A stretch of DNA of 64,000 nucleotides from Sympetrum striolatum. Taxonomy: Eukaryota > Arthropoda > Insecta > Odonata > Libellulidae. The DNA lies in NCBI GenBank assembly GCA_947579665.1, contig OX388343.1, positions 92,546,254-92,610,253 on the forward strand, in the 5' to 3' direction. The first letter of the stretch is position 1, and each line of letters begins with the position of its first letter. The position numbers were made by a program, and so were the translations under genes. A model generated the notes under the pieces. That model was not told the DNA's origin and did no database searches. It saw nothing but the letters and a program-made list of their open reading frames with translations. Shown here in pieces: positions 50,721-63,270 of the stretch.

Positions 50721-53490
50721 TTATATCCGGCGACATTTTTTTCCCTCCCTTGAAAGCTGCGGAGCGTGAGTCGTTAAAAGCGTTGTCAAGGAGATGTTTG
50801 ATAAAGTAGAAGACATTCCTCAAAGTCCTGCAAACAACAATAATGGTGCGCTCCGACGAATGGAAGGAGTTTCCAGGTAAATACCGTTCCGGCATCGCAT
50901 TTCCGAAAGGAAAACGGTGATTAAAGTGGCGAAGATACATTTCCGGGACGTCGGATAAGGAACAAGAAGCTCGAAAAATTTGATTTGGGAAATATTTCGG
51001 CTGCGAATTCTGGTGTTTCTGCGGCAGATAACCAGAAGATGGAAGAGGCATGCGAAAGATGAGTGACAGAAGAAGGGGATGTTTCATCAAATGATTGTGA
51101 TCGAAACGAAATTAACTTTCCAAGAGAAGATAACCCGTGGCAGCTCCATAATTAACTGCATCTCCAAATTTAAAACCGCGGAGGAATTTTACGACGGCCC
51201 GAAGAGTGATGAATACCAAATTTATACGAAATAACTTCTTTCCACAAAACATGGTTTAACTTATTTACGCATAATAAATTCTTTACTTATCTTGCCAACT
51301 GAAAACCTCACATAAATTTACTTACTAAACCATATACCTGCCTGATTCGATCCTAACCCCTGATATAGCAACAGTTTATACCTGAAGGATCCTACAAGAT
51401 TGAGCATGTAATTACAATTTTCATGTCTAAAATATATCTGTCTATCTCTTCCCTCCAACCTTGTTAGTCGTTCGATTAATTTCACAAAATTAATGAAAAA
51501 ACACTAAAAATGGGAGTGGAAAAACTCTAAGCAACTTTCAAGCATAACATCTTATACTATGACAACTTCACGGCGTCGAAAAAAATCACTATAAGGTCTA
51601 GTTTTTAAATGTACGATTGATGCTGAGTAAGTAATGTTATTTTTACAGTAGAACTGACTTCAATGAAAGAATAAAGAACAAAAATAACCACCAATTATGC
51701 GCTTCCATGAATGAAGTCTCAACTGTGAAACAATGCAGGAGATAACGAGATTTAAACATTATTTATAAAAGAAAAACAAACTAAAGTACAGATTAAACAA
51801 CAGATAGAGCTTTGATTACAGAAAAAATCGCAGAATTATAGGTAATAACAGCTACTTGATCATAATTACAGCACAAAATGGTATAAAGATGAGATAAATA
51901 ATGAAATAATCTTTAGATACAAAGGCTCGTCTAGGGAAACCATACTGTTGACACAGAATGATATTGCTGAATGAAACTAACGATCAAAATTACAGAGAAA
52001 CTTATAAGCAACATCTTCAGACAAATAACACGAGGACTTATCGACCTGATAATGCTGATCAGCAACCAAAACGCTGATGGTTAAATCTTGAAAAATTGTC
52101 AATGTTTCATGAACTTGATTTAATCATAAACGAAATATGTCAGCTTAGTCACGCTAAAAACTATTTGCTTAGAGCAATTGCTCGGAATTATCAAACTTGA
52201 AACTGCACCCCGTGATAAGTAAAATGTTATCAGAACACTCTCCCCGTAATATTTCGTCTGCTGACAAATGAATCGATAAATTATTGGGTCAGAAAATTCG
52301 GTAGCGAGAATTGATCGAAATCTAAATTGGAATAATGCAAATGGACGCAAATTTCAGCTCGAATTGGACCGCATCGAAGATGAATGCTTCCAAAGCTCGA
52401 TAAGAGGTGGAGCCACTTTCGCCGAGATTAATGCTTCCGGATAACTGCGAACTGGAGATAAACAAATAAAATTAGGACAAAATACGAGAAATAAAGGGCA
52501 TTAAAGGACCTGAAACAAAGATAACCGTCTCGAAAATCATACGTCTTTTCCTGCCTCAAAGGTCATTAGTAAGCCAACTTTTGAGGAGCTATTTCTGCCC
52601 AATTGACATGTTCGTGGGGATTTCTGTGGAAAAAGCTGCGTGATGAAGATATGCATGCATCAAATAATTGTAATAAAAAAATAATTGGATTAATATGGCC
52701 AATTTCGTGATACATAAGCGATCTTGCGTGAAATTGCTACCTAATTTCCGATTATTACGTTATTTTGAAGTTATTTGAAGCAAAAGGAGTTATCTCACAA
52801 GAATGAGTAATATCAAGTTGTCAACGACCGTATGCTAGAAACTATACGGGTTTGATAAATTAATAACCGACTGTAACTTTCACAAACGTTAGAGACAACT
52901 TAGATAATCTTATTTTAAAGATATTCCTCCTTCAATCAATTCCATATACGCACAATAGGAATCACTCCAGAAATGTCGCGGAAGATTTTGTTCCCGTTAA
53001 GACATAAATTCGATATTTTCATTTGCCTCCGAGATAATATAGTTTCCGCAACTAAGAGATTGAACTAATAATTACGCCGTTCGAATTAAAAACTTCTTTT
53101 TGCGCTTTCGTTTACCATTACTCCATCGGCAGCTCTGAGAAGCACCATACACTCGTACGTCCCTAAGATTTACTGAATATTAATATTTTACACAACATAA
53201 ATAAAACTTCTTATGGTCCTCAAGCAAAGAAAGGAATAGTAATCAAAGCTACATAGAAAATCCGTTAAATTACATATCAATAGAATTCCAATATATGAAT
53301 TCTACATATCAATAGAATTGAAGACGTAATATATTCGAATGTATAATATTATATAACTGTTGATATTTTGAGTCGCTTTTTAATAAGCTGCTCAGCTACT
53401 TTATTGTCGAAAAATATTCTGGGTAATTGCCATAAAATAGATAATTCCTATAAAATCTTAAGTCTGTCATGTATTCAGCACTATCGCCAG
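50721..53490. other. Non-coding stretch
   Basis: AT-rich. A 17-base direct repeat (tacatatcaatagaatt) occurs at 53271-53287 and 53303-53319. Nothing else is seen. Confidence 0.5.
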
Positions 53491-53491
53491 T

Positions 53492-53600
53492 TACCTCACT
53501 CCTCTGACATAAACTAAGAGCTTGTTGAGAGGATTGAGGTTTACTAGGCGGGATGAGGAGTGAGGTAGTTTGCTCCTGCTTTCCTCACTGAGCCAGAATG
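53492..53600. repeat. Dispersed repeat copy with 13-bp inverted repeats
   Basis: TACCTCACTCCTC at 53492-53504 is mirrored as GAGGAGTGAGGTA at 53555-53567. The adjoining tttcctcactgagccagaat (53580-53599) matches 5127-5146 at 19 of 20 bases, and the GGATGAG-rich sequence before it also matches. So 5092-5147 and 53551-53599 are two copies of one repeat family. Confidence 0.45.
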
Positions 53601-54740
53601 CCATAAGCGGAAATGTCCACGCAAGTGAAGCACAATGAATCTAGAGTAACACTTCTTTTGGTAGTGCATAGTGTATAATGAGAACTTGTATCTCAGTAGA
53701 TTTCATGCCTTCACAGCCATGATCAAGACTTAGGCAAAAGTAAATGAAATATAATTTTTTGTCTAACCTTTACCAAATGACAAATGATAAAATATTCATG
53801 GTCTCTTAAGGTTTACAAACGCTATAGAGGCTCCTCGGAGAACTCAACGCCAACAACATTTGATTCCCCCAAACCAACATCATCATAAGGCCTGAATGAC
53901 TCGTTATCTCCCTGCCACACCTCCGGGCCCACGTGTTTTCCCTCTCCTTCCTCCCCCACATTATCATATCCGTCAGAAATACGGTAGCAGTCCCCACGAG
54001 ACGCGACAAAGAAATCTCTTCGGGGAGACGCTGCTTGAAGAGCGTGATGATTAAAGGAAAGTGAAGGCGTGGCTGCACTCAAGGGTGCACTCGCGAAAAG
54101 CGGAAAAGGTCAAGGAGAGCGTGACGTCCTTTGAATTAGTGGTGGCTTCTGTCAACGACCCGGATTCCCCGGAAACGGAAAAAAGATGCTCGTGGCGTAA
54201 ACAGAAGATAAAGTCCTGGTGTGGGATATTATGATCGGGTCAAAGGGCGGGAAATATAAGCACGAAGAGTAATTATTAATGATCCTCGGAGAATAACAAG
54301 AGACGGGCGATTAAGGGAGAACGCTGAGCGATAGTAAAATCAATGAGTTATGACTCGTTCGTGATGCTCGAATCGTACCAAAGTTCCGCTGCCCATTAAC
54401 TGCCTTTGGAGAGACGATAACAAAGTCACTCTTAAGTGATTTTTTGCGTAAAACAACGTCAACTGAGACGGAGCTTTGCAACGCTTCTTTTAACCTAGCA
54501 GTTTACGTGATAACTTCAGCTTTCCGACCTGACATACCACGAGTTTGACGGTATGGACAAATTCTATTATAATATATCATTTCGATTATTAAAAGAAAAG
54601 ACAAAAGAAATTTTACAAGGGATTGTTCTCTACTATTTAGTTCAAATTCACTTTCTTTAAATAACGACGTTTCTTTACTAGTGACCTCACTAGGGGTTAC
54701 AAATTGGACTACTCCAATGAAACTATTGACTTTATAGCAA
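53601..54740. other. Non-coding stretch
   Basis: GC content rises at about 53820-54420, where two overlapping minus-strand frames of 86-90 codons occur (53806-54082) without any recognised motif. Confidence 0.45.
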
Positions 54741-54754
54741 CGAACATCACCATC

Positions 54755-54820
54755 CGCCTATGACATAAATTCGAACTCGGGCCTTCAGCGTAACATAGAT
54801 CCTTAGACCACCGAAACAAG
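54755..54820 (-). repeat. tRNA-derived SINE-like unit
   Basis: The minus strand reads an A box GGTGGTCTAAGG (54801-54812) and a B box GAGTTCGAATT (54768-54778) with tRNA spacing between them. The TGGTCTAAGG...GTTCGAAT pattern is a classic tRNA-SINE head. The 3' half of the T-arm is mutated, so it is not an intact tRNA. Confidence 0.6.
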
Positions 54821-54921
54821 GAAATTATAAATTGATTAAGATAAAAATATATTTTCACCACAACCCTTAACTCTACGGTACAAAATACTGATAAATAAAT
54901 GCAATTATCGATATATACAGC

Positions 54922-55683
54922 CAGGGCCGATTTTAGGCATACGCAGCATATGCGGTCGCGTAGGGCCCTGTCAACTTATGGGACCCGCCGCCAAGCCGCA
55001 AAAAGGACATAAAACATTTCAATTATTAAAATTTTTATTAAATAAATTGGTTAATGGTAGCTGAGCGGGGTTTTCAGCGTTACTTTTTTCAGGTAGAAAT
55101 TTCGGGGATCACCCTCCTAATTCGGACCCTTACCTCAGCTCGGGAGCCGCAGTAGGGGGGACCATAAAAAAACTGACCGCGTGGAATACGATTTAAAAAG
55201 TTATAAACAATTAAAATGAGCAACAATTTATTATCTTCGTTGTCTCACTCGTTCTGAGAGATATACAAGCGTCTTTTGATAACGTTCTACGATGAAAATT
55301 AAGATTTTTCGTGATTTTGCAAGAAATTACCCGTTTACAAACGGCAACGTTGCCGTTGGGTTGGGGTAGGGGGAAGGGATTTCTATCAAAAATCTAGAAA
55401 TCCTTCCCCCAACCCAACCCAACCCCCGTTGAGATATTTAAAGTACCCGCCTATCTGACTGAGCAACGTTGCCGTTTGTAAACGGGTAATTTCTTGCAAA
55501 ATCACGAAAAATCTTAATTTTCATCGTAGAACGTCGATCAAATCATTTTCATTAATTATTCAACTGTCATTGGAACGGTGCAATCATTGCACTGCAATGT
55601 TACCAGTTTGCCTGGCACTCGGGTCTATAGGACCCCATATAATAATGTTGCGTAGGGCCCCCAAAATTATAAGAACAGGCCTG
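54922..55683. mobile_element. Non-autonomous hAT-like element, palindromic
   Basis: The 762-bp unit starts CAGGGCCGATTTTAGG and ends GAACAGGCCTG, the CAGGG...CCTG style of hAT termini. It is flanked by tatacagc (54914-54921) and catacagc (55684-55691), an 8-bp target duplication with one mismatch, as hAT elements make. A GTAGGGCCC word recurs near both ends. There is no transposase frame, so it depends on another source. Confidence 0.65.
55282..55534. repeat. 253-bp near-perfect palindrome inside the hAT-like element
   Basis: The left arm, 55282-55353, is repeated in reverse complement at 55463-55534 over about 72 bases, from ACGTTCTACGATG to GGCAACGTTGC with little or no mismatch. Between the arms, a GGGTTGGGGTAGGGGGAAGG tract faces CCTTCCCCCAACCCAACCC, so the centre also folds back imperfectly. 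A transcript would form a long hairpin. Confidence 0.85.
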
Positions 55684-55691
55684 CATACAGC

Positions 55692-58600
55692 CATACATGC
55701 TACAAGCATTTTATTGAATTTAGAATAATTGCATTTACATTCATAATTTGGTTACGAATCAAAGGAGATCAAATGCAGGATAGTTATGCCATCTTTTCGA
55801 ATAGAATAATTATCAACGGTGTTGACTTTTGTTTCCCATAGAACCGAAAATAAGAATTTTCAACTACTTTGAAAAAAAGTAAATAATACGGTTCTGACAT
55901 ACCAAAAAATAATCCCACTTAAACAATTCCTTGGAAACTGAAATTTAAATAAATGATTCAGATTCTCTTGACAGTGAAGATAAAATGAAAGACATAGTGT
56001 GACTCTGGAATCGTCGGAACCAAATTAACACGCGCGTGAAATTTCGCGCAGTCACATTGCGCTAACTTCTTTAATCGAAACAGAAAAACGACGTTACCAG
56101 GAAAATACAATTATCCCAAATTGATGGGAGGAAAGAAGAATGAAAAGTGAAGGGAAAATTCCGCTAACAGCAGCCTTGTAAAAGCTTGCGAATATAAATG
56201 ATGAGGGTGGCGAGACAAGAATTTAACAAGGCAAACGCCCAAAGGGACAAGGAGAGACAGTTTTAAGGCTCGGGACGTTACATCATAAAATTATGAAAAC
56301 AACGAAAATTCCCCGCGCATTACCATAAAACACTTTTTACTGCCTGTACGTTCTGTTTTACGACCGAATTGTAAATAAACTACCGAATTTCGAGATGGAA
56401 TGAAACGCTGCGTCATTAGAAGGGGAAAACAATTTTCGGTCCGGAGTGTATACTACGGCTCCTAATGCAAACACTTTAACCTTGAGTTCCTTCCTCTTAG
56501 ACAACACAATTAATTTGAATGAGAAAGGATCTCTCTCGGAACTGAATGAATTTCAAATTCCAAGAAAAGATTTACTAAAATAGATAAAACATAGGATTAA
56601 ATTACTACGTCAAATATTGCTGTGGGCCTATATCTTTAAGTTTAAATGCATTAGTAAGTTCGCTTAGGAACACGAATAAGTTGAAAAAGGACGTTCTAAA
56701 CAAACATTTTAGCTTTGCTCATACCTTTCTCAGATAATTAAAACATTTTTTTTACATTATATGACAACGATCGCATAATATTTAAAGTATAAACTACGCA
56801 GGTAAAAACATAGATAAGAGCTAAAGAATAAATTTGCTCTTTATTAAGAATCGAATGTAACAATATACAACAATGATATATTGTTATAGAAACAGATAAG
56901 TAATACACCCGGATAGGATGGATATTATATACAAATAGCTTAAACACATAATAAAATATAAGGTCAGTTTATTATGAATCTCCTAGAATCAATTAAGTAA
57001 ATGACTACGGATATTTCCAGTGATTCGTAAATCTTTAACCAAGAGGTGAAGGATATATTCTGAACTCAATACGTGAAAAGTGAATAGCGATTGAAGACCT
57101 ACACGTGAATAAAAGCTAATTAGAAGAATCTTTACTGTCAGACTTGTACGAATGTTGACAGTAAAAGTTCTTATAATCATTATAAAAGCTAAATACTTGC
57201 ATTTAATACCTTGATATGAGCAGAAATTGTATCATGTACAGTATCGATAACAATTAATTCATAATTTTAATTATTACTATCATAGAAAGCTTGTATATAA
57301 TTATTGTACGTTACCGCGTCATAAACGTAACATTCAAATTCATAAGATTCACTTTGAAAGCCTAATGAATCAACTCAGGAAATTAGATTAAGTTTTTCAA
57401 ACACTGACAGTCCCTGAACTTAAAAAACATTTCTCTCGCCTAAAAATAGGCAGATCCAGTCGAGAGAAAACTTTCTTCGCGAGATCAAACCTGTCACCGA
57501 ATGTGCATCTGAGAACGAAAATAACGCCTCCCTTTCAACACCCTCATTACGAAGCGGGATTTCCGGAGCACCAAATTACCCCAGCCACAAAAAGAGACGC
57601 AAAAAAGCCGTTGATCGAGTCCAAATAAAATTCCACGCAGATTACATATTACAAGGGAGACAGTAACGACCCAGCGAGAGAATGAAAAATATAACGCCCA
57701 TTAAGGGACATTATTAGAAAGGAAAAAAGTGGTAACAAAGGACGGGAGTTCTAAAATCTATTTCTTAAGTCCAGCGAGGCGGCTATCGCTCGAACGAGGT
57801 ATTTATACAATACACTTAGCGCAAAAAAAATATGCCTTTATCGAGCACAAACGCCAAAATAATAAATAACGCCTTAAAAAGGTCGGGGAATGGGGGCGAT
57901 CGGGGGTTTTTTTATTGCCGTGAAAATATTTCAGCCATAGTTAACTTCCGGAGACATATTTAGAGGGGGAATAAAAAAGGTGAGAGGTAGAATGCTTCGC
58001 TTGACACCTCTCCGGCAACCATCTTTTCCCTTCTCTATAAAAGCAGCAGGTCCCAAGGACTCCGGCCACCCGTTCTGAAAAACACACAACACACGCGACG
58101 CGAGCCTAACCATCTATATGCATACATGTGTTGGCGAGAGGCGTGAGTGGAGAAGATTTACTGGCTGCGTTCCGGACGTCAAGTCAATTATAACAGCCCC
58201 AACGGATCCGAGCGCTTTCAACGAGTTTTATTTTTTATATATATACCTTCGGGTGGGAAGGAAAAAATCGAAACCATTCTCTCGCGGCCCGGAACGGAAA
58301 TAATCTGGCGCTGATTCGTTTCGCTTCTCTCTTGTTTGAGATGCGTGCGATACTGGCGCCAAACAAGGCCGCGTAAAACAACAATGCAGATATCAGGGAT
58401 TGGCTGATCTCCTTTCGAATCGAAAAATGCATACATCAAATCGAATCTAAAATCGAGATGATAGGAAATAAGAGTAAATTATTCCTATACTTTAAACGTA
58501 TTCTTATTGCATTTCGTATTGTACGCATTCATGTATGTAGGCAATATAAAAAATTATATAACGTTGCATTATTATATTTTAATTGTAACGTAATAAATAT

Positions 58601-60284
58601 ACCGCATTAAAATGAAAACATAGCGCAGCAATATTACTTGTCGCTGTTAGATTTACAAAAGTAAATTTCAGTCGAAAATGTAATGTAAATAATGCGTATC
58701 TCACTAATTAAATGAACAGTAAAATCAATGCCAACTTTTGAGAATAAAAAGCTATTAGATTGATAAACCGAACCCCATCGCAAACTATTTACCTATTTAT
58801 TACGTAATTAGGTCTTTTTACTACAAATTGAGTTAAATACTTTAAATTAAGCATATAACTACACCCTGTCATTCTTCATCTGGATTTTCCTACCTGATAG
58901 TACAAAACAAATATCTAGCAATCCAGTATACAGTTAGGTGAATACCTCTAAATATATAAATTCTTTCAAAGACTCTAGGTAAACATTACTCATAAAATCC
59001 GTATATATGGTAAACATGTCCTTAGCGAGTTACTCTCCAAGAAGAGGATGGAGCAAACAGCTCAGAAGGTCAACGAAAATATCACCAATATCGGTACTGT
59101 ACAGATAAATGAGCAGTTAGTACTCTTTACCTCGTTACGGTTTGGCGATGGCCCCGAAATGTGGCCGCCCTGGGCGGTAGAACTCGCTGCAGAAAAACTT
59201 GAAATGCACTCTGAATAAAAGAGCTCGGAAGTCATGAGGTAAAAAAAACGCGTTCTTCAGCTTCCTTTTCACTTTCACAGTCAGAAATAGGTGATAATTA
59301 AGGTTATTAAAAGCTTTCATCGCCTCTCTTCTGCAACGAAATACTAAAAAAGCAACTTCGTAAGGTGCAAACGAGAATGATATCATTGCGTATCCGAGTT
59401 TTATAGCCTCGTTCGTAATTCCGTTCTCGGAGATATTTAAAAACGAGTTTCCCCCGCAGGCATATCTAAACCACTCTCGGATGTTTATGTGTTCCAGCGC
59501 TTCTTATATCATCATTCGGATTCTTTCTCATCTTGCATTCCGGCTCGCTTCTATTACATTTCACGCATCCTGTTTACTCCTGATGCGAGTCTCATCAATT
59601 GAACTTTCTGTACCTAATAAATTGCCTCTATATAATTGCTGTTGTTGATAGAGAATGCATACAAATGTAAGATTTTCAGCTTACAAAGATGGAAGAAAGC
59701 TAATTCTAGCCCAAGAAGAATATCTCTCGGTAGTAACATCTCATGGAAACAAGAATTGTGATAGCTATAAAAAATTCATTCCGAGTACTTGTTACAAAAA
59801 ATTTTCGTCCATCAGTACGATTTATCATTCACTCTTCCTGCTTTACAAGTTTCCAAAAGAACAGAAGACTTGTTCTGCCTGAGAGAGCAACTTAAATTGC
59901 GCTCAGAGTTGTTTTTGTGTATTATTGCATTCCCAAATCTTAGATACATCACGAACGTAACAAAAAAGATTTTACTAGGATAAGGGTTTATAATTTGGAT
60001 GTAACAATTATCAGCAAATAAGGAGAATTACCTGAGTTAAAAATAGCTTGTGATGATAGAGGTTAACCCAGTTAAGAACTTTAGAGAATATATTCACCAT
60101 CATGGGCAATATAATTCCGTATTTAAAAAGTATGGCATTACACATTTCGAATCTCTCTCTAATAAAATACACATCAGTCTTAAAACATCTATCCTAGCGG
60201 AGGATAGATTTGTGAAGTAATATTATTAGTCTCCTCGGAGTCCAAGTTCAGGATCATCAAGTTAAGGATTGAGAGAGAAGGCAA
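55692..60284. other. Non-coding stretch
   Basis: AT-rich, with a slightly GC-richer block at about 57470-58400. No exon, RNA gene or element is recognised. Confidence 0.5.
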
Positions 60285-60780
60285 AGAGATGAAGATCACG
60301 TCATCACGAGCGTTACTCAAACTCTGTTGCCCCCGGCCCAGGGCGTACGCGCTGGCAACCAATTCCCCCTCGCGAAAGTGCGAAAGCAAAACTAACTTTC
60401 CTTTCGAATCCTTTTTGGCGCTTAGTCCATCGCCTCGAGCCAACCAGAAGTCCTCCCTTCGCCAACAAGCATTCCCACAAAAAGAGCCTTTCCCGTGCTC
60501 GCCACCTCTGCTGTCATTCCATGACGCCCCTACCTCTACCATTCATCCATTCCCCACCTTGTCATCCCCCTTCCAAAAGCCCATTCCTCAACGCCGCTGC
60601 CCCCACCCCCCAAGGCCCCCCTCCGCCTCCAACGCCAGGACCGGTTTCCTCACCAAAGCTTTTTCCAACCACCTTCACAATCTCTCCTCCTCATCTCTCC
60701 CTCCTCCTCCGAGCCTTGTTTGTCCTCAACGAGAACCATCAACCTCTATGCCTCCCCACTCCCCGTTAAATACGTGTCTA
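60285..60780. other. C-rich/CpG-rich patch with a long proline-rich frame
   Basis: The plus strand is strongly C-rich and open for 176 codons (60289-60819), giving a Pro/Ser-rich translation (for example PHPPRPPSASNARTG). The minus strand is open for 117 codons. Both are best explained by composition. No signal peptide or WIF start is found on the minus strand. Confidence 0.35.
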
Positions 60781-62826
60781 ACGACGCGAGATCGAATGGA
60801 AATATCGATTCTCGAATGAGCATTGCGTAAGGGTGCATTAATTACTGTTAGCCTTGAAGCGTAAACATTTTAAAAGATTATGCGCGAGGGAATTAAGACG
60901 GCTGGCGACTATGTAAATAACTAAACGGGGAAATTGAAACAAGAAAATCAATTAGTGGTCCCTCCGGAAAAAATTACAAGGTTTAAATCTTTCAGTTTGG
61001 CAACAACTTTTGACGGTCCACTCTCCAAATCTAAAGTAACTCACACGGATGTTTACTCAATAGAGAATCGTAAGATTTGACACAATTATTAAACAGTTAA
61101 TCTCGTCCGTGGTGTACATCTCTGCTGATTGTTATAACACAAAGATCAATGGCAATATAGATATAGATACATCCGAGGCATGTTTTTGACTCATCATCAC
61201 GTATTTTGCGAGTACTAAGCTAAATATAGAACTTATGGAAAATTGATAGGGTTAGTTATATACACCTGCAAAGATGACAAAGCAACTCAATTACGCTATT
61301 GACATTCGTCACTACTAAAATTCATGATTTAATACAATTATACTACAAAAAATCAAAGCGACGTAAAGAAAAGGGGATAGCATCGATTATAATAAAGTCA
61401 TTAGCATATATGTAGTAATATTGCAATTATGCAATACAAACCATTGTCCATATCTATATTTGTTAATAAATCTAGGGTATCGAAATTAAGTCGTCAATTC
61501 ACCCGCATAACGACCCTAAATTAAGAAGAACCATAGAGAGTAGAGGTACAGTAACAAAGTGGTGCGCAAGACACGAAATGGTTGGTCCTTGGTAAATATC
61601 CTTCCGAGTGAGTCTAGTAATGGAAAGAGTACCTTCGACACGCATGGATAAATCAATAGTAAAGATACATATATTTTGAGAATCCCTACATATGCCCTTA
61701 AGACTCCACCTTCCTCCCCCCACTCGAGTGGACGCGACCGGCTTTCCACCCTGATGGTCTTGCCTCTTCCCCAGGTGCGCGGAGGTGGGTCTCCTCCACT
61801 GTTTGAGGGAAGGGAGGTCGAGGAGAGGGAGAAAGTGTGACTCGCGTTGTTGGTTTAGGGAACAGGCGTCGGTTGCCGGGCAGAGCGCAAGAATCGGCTC
61901 CAGCAGATGGCTTTTTAACAACCCAGTGCCTTCCAGAATAGAAGGGGACCCACACACACACAAAACCTCCCTTTTTGGCTTCTGCACCAATAGGTGTTAA
62001 TCGACTCCTCTCATTACGTCTTCATTCACGGGAACCGAGAGCTTCTGGGAAGGGAAGAAGCATTTCAGATTATTTAGCATAACTGAATTAATGTATCTAC
62101 GGAGCGAAACGAATGCTTTTGTGAAGTGGAGGCCCTTGTTAATTTTTCCCTCGGGTGGCGAAGAAAATATGAAGTAGGCGTGAAAAATCTTGCTCCGATG
62201 CATTGTGTCGAGGGCTAACTCAGCATCCTCGGTTGGTTTATGAACCAAAGCTGAGACGGTGGCAAAATTTCATTTCCGCTAAACAGGAGACGCAGGTAGA
62301 GACCGATTTCGAACAGGTACAAAAGTAACCGAAACCTTTTTTTTGGGGAAGCATTTTTAAAAAGGCTATTCATAGAACGTGATTGATTAGAACGATTGAA
62401 GGAACTAAGTCAGCCCGTGAAAAAGAAATCCTAGTATTGTGGGAACACTGTATTTGCCCAAACACGAAGGCGAAAATGGTTCACAGACCCAAAGAATACT
62501 ATTAAGCAATTCTATTCCTCTTCCACTTCAATAGAGAAAAAAGCTATGGCAATCCGATCCATTTGTTGGCTATGCTGGAAGGGTTACGTCACTTCTACAC
62601 GTGGTTACACCCCATTCCCCTAATCAACTTGTGTATAAGATGCCCTTCAATTATTTTCCAAAGAGTTTTTAAGAGAGGTATACGAGAATATTGAGTTATT
62701 AGAAAATGTGTATATATTACCACAGAAATAACTACCGTTAATCTTCTGTGGGACGAGTATGTCGACACACTATAAATTAGCAGTCAAAGATTCCGATAGG
62801 AATTGTTATTTGAAGTAAAAAATTAA
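60781..62826. other. Non-coding stretch
   Basis: Contains a GC-richer block at 61690-61990 with overlapping open frames on both strands and a short (CA)n run at 61950-61962. Sequence from about 62400 may belong to the retroelement whose tail follows. Confidence 0.45.
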
Positions 62827-62991
62827 TCAAACGACCACAATCACAAATTCATTACCCTTAAAAAGAGAACAGATATTTTTAAATTTTCATTTCTAAATCG
62901 GGGAATAGTAGAATGGAACAATTTACCTGGAGAAGTTTTAGAACCTTTTCCTCCTTATAATATATTTTTCAATAAAATTATAAGGGTTTAA
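62827..62991 (+). mobile_element. C-terminus of a non-LTR retrotransposon ORF
   Basis: The plus strand reads SNDHNHKFITLKKRTDIFKF and SFLNRGIVEWNNLPGEVLEP before a stop at 62989. This is the familiar end of LINE reverse-transcriptase ORFs: RGH-x-x-K-L-K-K, y-S-F-x-x-R-V-v-x-x-WN-x-LP-x-x-V, then a short FK-like tail. Upstream the frame is broken by stops, so the copy is dead. Confidence 0.7.
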
Positions 62992-63270
62992 TGATTTTTT
63001 TGTAGTGTTGTGATTTTTATAATATTGTAATATTACTGTAACATTTTAAACATCGTATAATTGTTGTAAATTTTGAAGAATTTTGTATATATATAATAAA
63101 ATTATATGTATTACATACTGCCTTCGGGAGGTTTTGGGGGGTATTTTTTATTATGTATAATTATTCCCGACTAGCGTGAATACCAGGCAGTTTATGTTAT
63201 TTCCTTCCCCCCCATGATATGACTACCACCTGGCCTTGTGCCTATTTGTAGTATTAATAAATAAATCGAA
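62992..63270 (+). mobile_element. Probable 3' UTR of the same retroelement
   Basis: T-rich sequence, then CTGCCTTCGGGAGG, a CCACCTGGCC word and a terminal TTAATAAATAAAT run. This is the usual layout of a LINE 3' end. The boundary is taken at the A/T-rich tail. Confidence 0.45.

Noticed and set aside
54489..54570. Minus-strand VGKLKLSRKLLG before G|GTTAAA
   Set aside because: No start codon back to a stop, Lys in place of Arg-Leu spacing, and a weak donor.
60289..60819. Plus-strand frame of 176 codons
   Set aside because: Pro/Ser low-complexity translation in a C-rich block; the opposite strand is also open. No homologous motif.
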